A stretch of 64,000 nt of DNA from Mesorhizobium carmichaelinearum (GTDB lineage Bacteria; Pseudomonadota; Alphaproteobacteria; Rhizobiales; Rhizobiaceae). The position numbers and the translations under genes were made by a program. The stretch's first letter is position 1; every line of letters starts with the position of its first letter. The stretch spans positions 62,001 through 126,000 of the forward strand of contig NZ_FZQR01000004.1 in NCBI RefSeq assembly GCF_900199455.1. The letters run 5' to 3'. The notes beneath the pieces are model-generated. The model was not told the DNA's origin and made no database searches. It saw only the letters and a list, made by a program, of their open reading frames with translations. This document shows, in pieces, positions 7,408 through 14,985 of the stretch.

Positions 7408-9978
7408 TCAGGTCCGCATCTTCTCGCCGCTCGGGTCGAAAGGCGCCTCGACATTGATGCGCGCCGGGCGGCGATGTCCGAGAATCTCGATCTCGAACAG
7501 TCCGGCGCTTTCATCCTCGGCCAGTGCTGCCGGCACATAGCCTTGCGCCATCGACTTCTGGACATAATGGGCATAACCGCCCGAGGTCACCCAGCCGACC
7601 ACGCGCCAGTCGCCGTCGACAATGCCGCGCACGGCGGACGCGCCTTCGGCGGCCTTGGAGCCACGCACTTCCTTGCCCTTGTCGTCGAAACGCGGCGCGC
7701 CGTAGCCATGCGGCTTTTCCACCGAGCCGTAGTCCTTGCTGACCTTGGCCCAGATCGGCTCGTCGCCCATGACATCGGCGTCCGCCGCATCCACGATGAA
7801 GGAGACGCGGCGCAGCTTTGGACCTTCCGCCTGTTCCTTGGCGGCAGCCTCACGGCCGATGAAGTCGTTCTTCTCCAGCTTGATGAAGCGGTCCATCGAG
7901 CCTTCGAACGGGCCGTAGATCGGCCGCAGCTCGCGAAACCAGGTCGGGAAGTTCTTTTCCAGGCGCATGGACAGCAGGGCGCGCATGCCGAAATCGACGA
8001 GACCAAACTCCTCGCCGGCGTCCTTGATCGCCTTGTACACCAGGCGCTGATAGGCCGGTGCCATCCAGATCTCGTAGCCGAGATCACCGGTATAGGTGAT
8101 GCGGTTCACCAGGCACGGTGCACCGCCGACTGCCATCTCGCGGAAATCCATGAAGCGGAAGGCTTTGGTCGAAATGTCGACGTCGACCAGCTTCTGCAAG
8201 AGGTCGCGGGATTTCGGCCCGGCGATAGACAGACCCACATGCGTCTGGTCGAAGCGGTGGATGCGCACCGAACCGTCCTTCGGCAGGTGCTTTTCGAACC
8301 AGCGCATATGGTATTTCTGCGCGGCCGACGAGCCCCAGATCATGAAGCGGTCTTCACCGGCCTTGGCAATGGTGAAGTCGCCGATCAGCTTGCCGAATTC
8401 GTTGATCATCGGCGTCAGCACAATACGGCCGGCCTTCGGCATGCGGTTGGTCATCAGCCGGTTGAGGAACTCTTCCGCACCCGGTCCCGACACTTCGTAT
8501 TTGGCGAAGTTGGCGATTTCGGTGACGCCGACGCGCTCGCGCGTGGCGCGCACTTCCTCGCCGATCGGGCCAAAATCGTTGGAGCGATGGAAGGAGACGA
8601 TGTCTTTCGGCTCCTTACCCTTCGGCGCGAACCACAGCGGGGTTTCCAGGCCCCAGCTGTCGCCCATGACGGCGTTGTTGGCGAGCATGGTGTCGTAGAG
8701 CGGCGTCGTCTGCGCAGGGCGCGCGGCCGGCAGTTCCTCGTTGGGGAAGCGGATGGAGAAGCGGCGCGAATAGTTTTCGCGCACCTTGGCGTTGGTGTAG
8801 CGCAGGCCGGCCCATTCGCCGAAGCGGGCGACATCCATGCCCCAGACGTCGAAGCCGGGATCACCATGCACCATCCAGTTGGACAGCGCGAGACCGACGC
8901 CACCGCCCTGGCTGAAGCCGGCCATGACGGCGCAGGCGCACCAGAAATTGGTCAGGCCCTGCACCGGGCCGACCAGCGGGTTGCCGTCCAGCGCGAAGGT
9001 GAAGGGGCCGTTGATGATCTGCTTGATGCCGGCTTTCTCGATGCCGGGGAAATGCTTGAAGCCGATTTCCAGCGACGGCGCGATGCGGTCGAGATCCGGC
9101 GGCAGCAGTTCATGGCCGAAATCCCATGGCGTGTTGACCGGCGACCACGGCTTGCAGGCCTTTTCATAAGTGCCGAGCAGGATGCCGTTGCGCTCCTGGC
9201 GGGTGTAGATCTCGCCCTTGAAGTCGAGCACGCCGATCATCTCGCGGCCGGTCGACTTGTTGAACTCCTCGACCTCCGGCATCGGCTCGGTGAGCAGGTA
9301 CATGTGCTCCATGGCCAGCACCGGCAGCTCGACGCCAACCATGCGGCCGATCTCGCGCGCCCACAGGCCGCCGCAGTTGACGACATGCTCGGCGTGGACC
9401 GTGCCTTGTTCGGTGACAACGTTCCAGGTGCCATCCGGCTGCTGCGTCAGGTCGACGACGCGGTTGCGCAGCACGATCTCGGCGCCGAGTTTCTTGGCCG
9501 CCTTGGAATAGGCGATGGTGGTGCCGGATGGGTCGAGATGGCCTTCGACCGGATCCCACATGGCGCCGACGAAGTTGCTCTCATCCATCAGCGGGAACAT
9601 CGCCTTGGCTTCGGACGGCGTGATCAGCTCGGTGTCCATGCCGAGATAGCGGCCCTTGGCGTGGGCCAGACGCAGGAAATCCATGCGCTCCGGCGTATCG
9701 GCCATCATCACACCGCCGGTCAGATGTAGCGAGCAGGACTGGCCGGAGATTTCCTCGATCTCCTTGTAAAGCTGCACGGTGTAGGCCTGCAGCTTGGCGA
9801 CGTTGGGGTCGCCGTTCAGGGTATGGAAGCCGCCCGCCGCGTGCCAGGACGAGCCGGAGGTGAGTTCCGAGCGCTCGATCAGCATGATGTCGGTCCAGCC
9901 GGCCTTGGCCAGGTGATAGAGCACCGAGCAGCCGACGACACCACCGCCGATGACAACCGCTTTTACGTGGGATTTCAT
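7408..9978 (-). CDS. dimethylglycine/sarcosine dehydrogenase-type flavoprotein
   Basis: An 856-residue FAD enzyme. The N-terminal DAO domain starts with the dinucleotide-binding GGGVVGCS at 11-18. His46 in SSWHAAGG is at the position that carries covalent FAD in mammalian dimethylglycine and sarcosine dehydrogenases. An FAO_M linker and a folate-binding GcvT domain with its C-terminal barrel follow from about residue 420. Such enzymes oxidatively N-demethylate methylglycines and pass the one-carbon unit to tetrahydrofolate. The ATG overlaps the stop of the DUF559 gene (ATGA), so it is translationally coupled in the betaine operon. Exact substrate is not readable. Confidence 0.88.
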   Translation of the reverse strand: MKSHVKAVVIGGGVVGCSVLYHLAKAGWTDIMLIERSELTSGSSWHAAGGFHTLNGDPNVAKLQAYTVQLYKEIEEISGQSCSLHLTGGVMMADTPERMDFLRLAHAKGRYLGMDTELITPSEAKAMFPLMDESNFVGAMWDPVEGHLDPSGTTIAYSKAAKKLGAEIVLRNRVVDLTQQPDGTWNVVTEQGTVHAEHVVNCGGLWAREIGRMVGVELPVLAMEHMYLLTEPMPEVEEFNKSTGREMIGVLDFKGEIYTRQERNGILLGTYEKACKPWSPVNTPWDFGHELLPPDLDRIAPSLEIGFKHFPGIEKAGIKQIINGPFTFALDGNPLVGPVQGLTNFWCACAVMAGFSQGGGVGLALSNWMVHGDPGFDVWGMDVARFGEWAGLRYTNAKVRENYSRRFSIRFPNEELPAARPAQTTPLYDTMLANNAVMGDSWGLETPLWFAPKGKEPKDIVSFHRSNDFGPIGEEVRATRERVGVTEIANFAKYEVSGPGAEEFLNRLMTNRMPKAGRIVLTPMINEFGKLIGDFTIAKAGEDRFMIWGSSAAQKYHMRWFEKHLPKDGSVRIHRFDQTHVGLSIAGPKSRDLLQKLVDVDISTKAFRFMDFREMAVGGAPCLVNRITYTGDLGYEIWMAPAYQRLVYKAIKDAGEEFGLVDFGMRALLSMRLEKNFPTWFRELRPIYGPFEGSMDRFIKLEKNDFIGREAAAKEQAEGPKLRRVSFIVDAADADVMGDEPIWAKVSKDYGSVEKPHGYGAPRFDDKGKEVRGSKAAEGASAVRGIVDGDWRVVGWVTSGGYAHYVQKSMAQGYVPAALAEDESAGLFEIEILGHRRPARINVEAPFDPSGEKMRT

Positions 9979-10628
9979 GAAGATAGGTCCGTTTTTAGAG
10001 AAATTGAATCGGATGAGCGCGGTGTGAAGACAAAACGAAGGTCGGAGACAATGGTGTCTTCGGCCAGCCTGCCGTCAAGCACGGCAAGAATGGTTTCACA
10101 GACGGAAGTACGCTGTTTCAGGACTTCATGGCTCCAGACACGCAGGATCGAATAGCCTTGAGCGCGCATGAAGTCGTCGCGGCGGCCGTCATAGGAACTG
10201 TCGGCGTGTTGTGAGCCGTCGAGTTCGACGACGAGCCATTTTTCGCGGCAGGCGAAGTCTGCGAAGAAAGGTCCGATGGAAAACTGGCGCGTGAACTTGT
10301 AGCCGCCAAGTTTGCGGGCTTTTAACTCAAGCCAAAGCAGTGCTTCGGCCTGGTTGTCACCTTGCCTGAGTTTTCTGGCTCGCTGGGTGGTGCCCGTTTT
10401 GCGGCGACTACGGGTTTGACCAGCGGCTTCCCCCACTCCGTCGCCGCTTCGCGGCGCCACCTCTCCCCCCTCCGGAGGGAGAGGAAGGGAGCCAGCTGAG
10501 ATCGCTTCGCGCCCTTCCTCTCCCCCGTCGATCGGGGGAGAGGTGTCGAGCGCAGCTCGACGGAGTGGGGGTCGACCGTTCATCAAATCCATACGAAAGA
10601 TCAGTTCATCAACAACACGGATGATCAA
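9975..10628 (-). CDS. DUF559 endonuclease-like protein with repeat-derived N-terminus
   Basis: 217 residues if read from the TTG at 10628, which overlaps the MttB-like stop. The DUF559 domain fills residues 80-195 (RARKLRQGDNQAEALLW, then KFTRQFSIGPFFADFAC, VVELDGSQH and YSILRVWSHEV). DUF559 proteins are related to very-short-patch-repair nucleases of the PD-(D/E)XK fold; the VELDG motif fits. Their usual length is near 120 residues. Here residues 20-66 are encoded by an intergenic-type repeat (10430-10571), and the true start could lie inside or before it. It is embedded between two betaine-catabolism genes with 4-base overlaps on both sides. No functional link to that pathway is evident. 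Confidence 0.7.
   Translation of the reverse strand: MIIRVVDELIFRMDLMNGRPPLRRAALDTSPPIDGGEEGREAISAGSLPLPPEGGEVAPRSGDGVGEAAGQTRSRRKTGTTQRARKLRQGDNQAEALLWLELKARKLGGYKFTRQFSIGPFFADFACREKWLVVELDGSQHADSSYDGRRDDFMRAQGYSILRVWSHEVLKQRTSVCETILAVLDGRLAEDTIVSDLRFVFTPRSSDSISLKTDLSS
10430..10571. repeat. palindromic repeat element inside the DUF559 frame
   Basis: The segment begins CCCCCACTCCGTCG and ends CGACGGAGTGGGGG, an outer inverted repeat. Inside are CCTCTCCCCC/GGGGGAGAGG type hairpins and GTCGAGC..GCTCGAC. It looks like the GC-rich hairpin elements commonly found between genes in Mesorhizobium, here within an open reading frame. Confidence 0.65.
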
Positions 10629-12202
10629 AAATCGGTCGGCGCGCCGCCTTCGGCTGTGCGCTTCTGGACGAAATCGTTGAGCTCCTCGCGGATCGCCGGG
10701 TCCATGTAGGGCTCGTCATAGGATGCCAGCCGTTCTTTCCACACCCTGTTGGCCTTTTCCATCGCCGTCGGCGATCCGGCTTCCGCCCAGGTCTCGAAAT
10801 TGCGCCAGTCGGACAGGATCGGCGAGTAGAAGGCGGTCTTGTAGCGGTCCTGCGTGTGCTGGGTGCCGAAGAAATGGCCGCCGGGGCCGACCGACTGGAT
10901 GGCGTCGAAGCCGAGCGCCTCGTCGGACAGGTCGAGCGGGGTCAGGAATTCGCCCACCATCTGCAACAGATCGATGTCCAGAATGGTCTTTTCGTAGGAG
11001 CAGCGCAGGCCGCCTTCGAGCCAGCCGGCGCCGTGCATCATCAGATTGCCGCCGCCCTGGATGGCGCCCCACAGCGAGAACACGCTCTCATAGGCGGCCT
11101 GCGCGTCGACCGTGTTGGCGGCGCAAGTGTTGGAGGTGCGGTAGGGGATATTGTAGCGGCGGGCAAGCTGGCCGCCGACGAGCTGCGCCTTCATATATTC
11201 GGGCGTGCCGAAGGCCGGGGAGCCGGACTTCATGTCGACATTGGAGGTGAAGCCGCCATAGCCGACAGGCGCGCCCTTGCGCACCATCTGGGCAAAGGCG
11301 ATGCCGGACAGTGCCTCGGCGTTCTGCTGCACCAGCGCGCCGGCGATGGTCACCGGCGCCATCGCACCCGACAGGGTAAAGGGCGTGACGACAACGACCT
11401 GGCCCTTGCTCGACATCTGGATGATGCCTTCCATCATCGGCACGTCGAGCTTGAGCGGCGAGTTGGTGTTGATGATGGTGAAGACGGACGGCTCCTCGAG
11501 CAGTTGCTCGTGGCTGATGCCGCGCGCGATCCGGGTGATCTCGATGCCGTCGACATTGCGCTCCTTGCCGAGCGAATAGATGTGGAACACCTTGTCGGTC
11601 AGCGTGGCGAGGTCGCGGATGCATTCGAGGTGGCGGACCGATGGATGGATGTCGGTCGGCTCGACCGGATAGCCACCGGTGCAGTTCAGGATGTTGTGCA
11701 TCTGCGCCAGGCGCAGGAAGTTGCGGTAGTCCGCCTGGTTGCCGGGTCGGCGGCCGCGATCGATGTCGGAACAGTTCGGCGCCGACGCCATCATCGACAG
11801 GATCACATTGTTGCCGCCGAAGCGGACGTTGTGCGCAGGGTTGCGGGCATGCAGCGTGAATTCCGACGGGCAGTTCGAGATCAAATCGAGGATCATGTCG
11901 CTGTCGAAGCGCACGCGCTCGCTACCTTCGCGCACATCCGCGCCATGCGTTTTCATGATGCGGCGAGCTTCGTCGTGCAGGACGTCGACGCCGATCTCCC
12001 TGAGCACGCGCAAGGAGGCGAGGTGGATCGATTCCAGCTCGTCGTCTGACACCAGCCTGGTCGGCGTCAGCGGGTTCTTCAACTGGCGGAAAGCCGGCTG
12101 CTCGAAGGCGGCCGAGCCTCCGGCGCGTTTTCCAGCGCGGCCGCCACGGCGGGCACGGTCGGGTGCCTGGCCCGGTTCTGCAGATTGTAGGGCGGCGGTC
12201 AT
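10625..12202 (-). CDS. MttB-family (trimethylamine/betaine) methyltransferase, non-pyrrolysine
   Basis: A 525-residue COG5598 protein, related to MttB of methanogens but read through without an amber codon, so it belongs to the non-pyrrolysine group that includes glycine betaine methyltransferase MtgB. Recognisable parts are HLASLRVLREIGVDVLHDEA near the N-terminus and the barrel segments NILNCTGGYPVEP, SNTCAANTVDAQ and HGAGWLEGGLRCSYEK. The ATG at 12202 follows GAGGA at good spacing; an extension to 12358 is unlikely. It is first in the coupled operon with DUF559, the flavoprotein and the DddP-like gene. It probably demethylates a quaternary ammonium or betaine compound. No corrinoid protein gene is adjacent, which is unusual for a methyl-transfer route. 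Confidence 0.82.
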   Translation of the reverse strand: MTAALQSAEPGQAPDRARRGGRAGKRAGGSAAFEQPAFRQLKNPLTPTRLVSDDELESIHLASLRVLREIGVDVLHDEARRIMKTHGADVREGSERVRFDSDMILDLISNCPSEFTLHARNPAHNVRFGGNNVILSMMASAPNCSDIDRGRRPGNQADYRNFLRLAQMHNILNCTGGYPVEPTDIHPSVRHLECIRDLATLTDKVFHIYSLGKERNVDGIEITRIARGISHEQLLEEPSVFTIINTNSPLKLDVPMMEGIIQMSSKGQVVVVTPFTLSGAMAPVTIAGALVQQNAEALSGIAFAQMVRKGAPVGYGGFTSNVDMKSGSPAFGTPEYMKAQLVGGQLARRYNIPYRTSNTCAANTVDAQAAYESVFSLWGAIQGGGNLMMHGAGWLEGGLRCSYEKTILDIDLLQMVGEFLTPLDLSDEALGFDAIQSVGPGGHFFGTQHTQDRYKTAFYSPILSDWRNFETWAEAGSPTAMEKANRVWKERLASYDEPYMDPAIREELNDFVQKRTAEGGAPTDF

Positions 12203-12430
12203 GGTGGTCCTCATGCGGTACGAACAGCGGGCGGCATAATGGACCGGCGGCCCGCCGGCCATTGCGGAGGCGGCGACCACTAGGGCGAGGGAAGCGACAT
12301 GCCGGAACTGCAGTTGCGCGGCGGCGACATTCGCCTGATCACCGTCGGGTTGGCGCAAGCGGATTTCCCTGCCGGCCCTTTCTTTCCCCGGATTGAACCC
12401 GTAGCAGTGACCTTGCCGGCTGGGAGGTCT

Positions 12431-12462
12431 GCCGGCACCTCACATGGCCGGCACCTCATATG
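12431..12462 (+). repeat. 16-bp tandem duplication before the first MFS gene
   Basis: GCCGGCACCTCACATG is followed at once by GCCGGCACCTCATATG, with one difference. The unit is not a multiple of three, which argues against the upstream in-frame extension of the MFS gene being coding. It could be a pair of regulator half-sites or a slippage product. Confidence 0.6.
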
Positions 12463-12472
12463 GAATGACGGA

Positions 12473-13648
12473 ATGGTGGCAACCGGCTCGAGCGAAGGCG
12501 AAGCGGGAACGCAGTGGGCAGCGCTTGCCGGCGTCACCGCCGCGCTTGCCATGTTCGGCGCCGCGCAAGGGCTAAGCTCGCCGCTGTTCACGCTTCTGAT
12601 GCAGAAGCAAGGCATGTCGCCCGGGCTGATCGGTCTGTCGGCGGCGATGATGCCGCTCGGGCTGATCCTGTCTGCATCGTTCGTGCCGGCGGCGGTGCAG
12701 CTGGTCGGAGCGCGCAACCTGGCGGTCGGCTGCTCGCTGATCGGCGCTCTGTGCTTTCTGGCGATCGGCTACATGCAGAACTGGGTGGCCTGGTACGTCA
12801 TCCGCTTCATCATCGGCGTCGTCATCAACCCGCTCTACATCCTTGGCGAAGTCTGGGCGCTGTCGCTGGCGCCGCCGTCGCGGCGCGGCCGGGTGATGGG
12901 CGTGTTCAACACGCTGATGGGCGCCGGCTATGCTGCGGGACCCTTCACCTTGACCCTGGTCGGTACATCGGGCTGGGCGCCCTTCAGCGTCGGTATCGGC
13001 GGCTTCTTGCTTTGTGCGGTCATTCTGCGCCTTGTCTCGTCAAAGCTCACCGGTTTCGAGGATGACGGCCAGCCTGCCGGCAGCTTCATCGGCTTTGCCA
13101 GGCTGGCGCCGGCGCTGCTGCTGGCGGTTCTGGTCTCGGCCGCCGTCCAGCAAAGCACCTATGCGCTGGTCCCGGTCTTTGGCGCCGGCTATGGCTTGCC
13201 GGAAGCCGTGCTGGCCGCGCTGGTGATGGCGCTGTCCCTGGGCAACATCCTGTTGCAGATCCCGCTCGGCCTGCTCGCGGAGCGGTTCGGCGGCCGCCCG
13301 ATGATCGTGGCCTGCGCGGTGGCGACAATGGTTTGTGCGGCGCTGCTGCCGCTGCTGATCATGACACCGCTGATCTGGGGTGTGCTGCTGGTGATGGGTG
13401 CTGTCGGTTACGGCGTCTATACGATGGCGCTGGTGGAACTCGGCAGCCGCTTCAAGGGCACGCTGCTCGTCACCGGCAATGCGGCCTTCGCCTTGCTGTG
13501 GGGCGTTGGCGGCATTGTCGGCCCGCCGGGCGCAGGCCTGTTGATGCAAGGTATCGGCCCGCTGGGCCTGCCTGTGGTGATCGCCGGTCTCGACGCGGTC
13601 CTAGTCGCCTTCGCTCTATACCGCTCCGCGCAACGCCGGGTCTCCTGA
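12473..13648 (+). CDS. MFS transporter (first of a tandem pair)
   Basis: A 391-residue major facilitator with about 12 hydrophobic segments, probably an exporter in the inner membrane. The loop 2-3 region and RRGRVMGVFNTLMGAGYAAGP match the YcaD/Bcr-like sugar or drug efflux group. Start chosen at 12473 because the N-terminus then lines up with the next gene (MVATGSSEGEAGTQWAALAG against MAATDSETGEAMQWAAITG). An alternative ATG at 12299 has a better Shine-Dalgarno (GAGGGA) and would add 58 residues, but a 16-bp tandem repeat lies in that stretch. Divergent from the betaine operon. Substrate unknown. Confidence 0.85.
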   Translation: MVATGSSEGEAGTQWAALAGVTAALAMFGAAQGLSSPLFTLLMQKQGMSPGLIGLSAAMMPLGLILSASFVPAAVQLVGARNLAVGCSLIGALCFLAIGYMQNWVAWYVIRFIIGVVINPLYILGEVWALSLAPPSRRGRVMGVFNTLMGAGYAAGPFTLTLVGTSGWAPFSVGIGGFLLCAVILRLVSSKLTGFEDDGQPAGSFIGFARLAPALLLAVLVSAAVQQSTYALVPVFGAGYGLPEAVLAALVMALSLGNILLQIPLGLLAERFGGRPMIVACAVATMVCAALLPLLIMTPLIWGVLLVMGAVGYGVYTMALVELGSRFKGTLLVTGNAAFALLWGVGGIVGPPGAGLLMQGIGPLGLPVVIAGLDAVLVAFALYRSAQRRVS

Positions 13649-13740
13649 CATGGACCTGGCTGGAGCAAGCGCTTTTCGCCGGCGGGATCTATCGTTGTTT
13701 GGCCGAGCCGCTAATCCTGCCGTACAGCAACGGTAGGACC

Positions 13741-14901
13741 ATGGCCGCGACGGATTCGGAAACTGGCGAAGCAATGCAATGGGCGGCGATCACCGGCGTG
13801 ATCGCGACCGTCTCGGTGTTCGCCATCGCGCAGGGCCTGTCCTATCCGCTGCTGAGCTTCATCCTGCAGCGGCAGGGCGTCTCGCCGGCGATGATCGGCC
13901 TGTCGGCGGCGATGACGCCGATCGGCTTCATCGTCTCGTCGCCGCTGATCCCGGCGCTGGCGCGGCGGTTCGGGGCAGGGCGCACGGCGCTCATTTGTGC
14001 GGCGCTCTCGGCCGTCGTGCTGGCGCTGATCGGCTGGACGCAGAATGTCTATCTCTGGTTCCCGCTGCGCTTCCTGATCGGCGTGGTGACCAATCCGCTC
14101 TATGTGTTGAGCGAAATCTGGGTGATCGCACTGGCACCGCCGGCCCGGCGAGGGCGCATCATGGGCGTCTATTCGACGATCATCTCGGCCGGCTTCGCGG
14201 CCGGGCCGCTTTGCCTGCTTGCCGTCGGCACGCAGGGATGGCCGCCCTTCCTCGTCGGCATTTGCGCCTTCGTGCTGTGCGGCATCTGCCTGGCGTCGGT
14301 GCTGCCGCGCCTGCCGAAGGTGGACGAGGCCGGGCATCGGGTTTCCGTCCTGGGCTTCGTACCGATGGCGTGGCTGCTTCTGTTCGCGGTCATCGTGGCC
14401 GCAGGGTTCGAACAGGGGGCGCTGGCCTTGCTGCCGGTCTATGGCACCCACTATGGCATCGCGGAAGTCCGCATGTCGGCGCTGCTGTCGATGATGATCG
14501 CCGGCAATATCGCCATGCAGGTGCCGCTCGGCCTGCTGGCGGAGAGGCTGACCGCGCGCCTGGTGCGGCTTGCCTGTGTTTCCTTGACGGTGCTCGGATG
14601 CCTGCTGCTGCCGCTTCTCATCGAAACGCCGCTGATCTGGCCGATGATCTTTGTCTGGGGCGCGGTGTCCTACGGCATCTACACCATGTCGATCATCGAG
14701 CTTGGCGAGCGCTTCACCGGCTCGACGCTGGTCGCCGGCAACGCTGCCTTTTCGCTGATGTGGGGCGTCGGCGGCATCGCCGTGCCGCCGTTGGCTGGCA
14801 CCGCCATGGACATACTGGGCGCAAGAGGCCTGCCGATCACGCTTGGCCTCATGTGCCTGGTCCTGGCGGTCGCGAGCGTCGCCGGTCGCGGGAAGGCCTG
14901 A
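13741..14901 (+). CDS. MFS transporter (second of a tandem pair)
   Basis: 386 residues, a clear paralogue of the preceding gene, 92 bases downstream in the same direction. Shared signatures include IGLSAAMTPIGFI, RRGRIMGVYSTIISAGFAAGP, GNIAMQVPLGLLAERL and LVAGNAAFSLMWGVGGIAVPP. The frame is open far upstream but only because of antisense coding bias in the first gene; ATG 13741 has GGTAGGA upstream. A local duplication followed by divergence is the simplest history. Substrate unknown; drug or metabolite efflux is likely from the family. Confidence 0.87.
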   Translation: MAATDSETGEAMQWAAITGVIATVSVFAIAQGLSYPLLSFILQRQGVSPAMIGLSAAMTPIGFIVSSPLIPALARRFGAGRTALICAALSAVVLALIGWTQNVYLWFPLRFLIGVVTNPLYVLSEIWVIALAPPARRGRIMGVYSTIISAGFAAGPLCLLAVGTQGWPPFLVGICAFVLCGICLASVLPRLPKVDEAGHRVSVLGFVPMAWLLLFAVIVAAGFEQGALALLPVYGTHYGIAEVRMSALLSMMIAGNIAMQVPLGLLAERLTARLVRLACVSLTVLGCLLLPLLIETPLIWPMIFVWGAVSYGIYTMSIIELGERFTGSTLVAGNAAFSLMWGVGGIAVPPLAGTAMDILGARGLPITLGLMCLVLAVASVAGRGKA

Positions 14902-14985
14902 ATCGTTGGCTTGGGTGCCGCAACTCTTGAATATCGGACGCGGCATGTCGATGTTGCGTGCCGAAACATGCCTATTGGAGATTCC

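Noticed and set aside
7360-9729. Open frame of nearly 800 codons antisense to the dimethylglycine dehydrogenase-type gene
   Set aside because: Shadow of a fully supported flavoprotein gene.
12299-12472. 58-residue N-terminal extension of the first MFS protein
   Set aside because: Contains a non-triplet tandem duplication and is absent from the paralogue next door; kept only as an alternative start.
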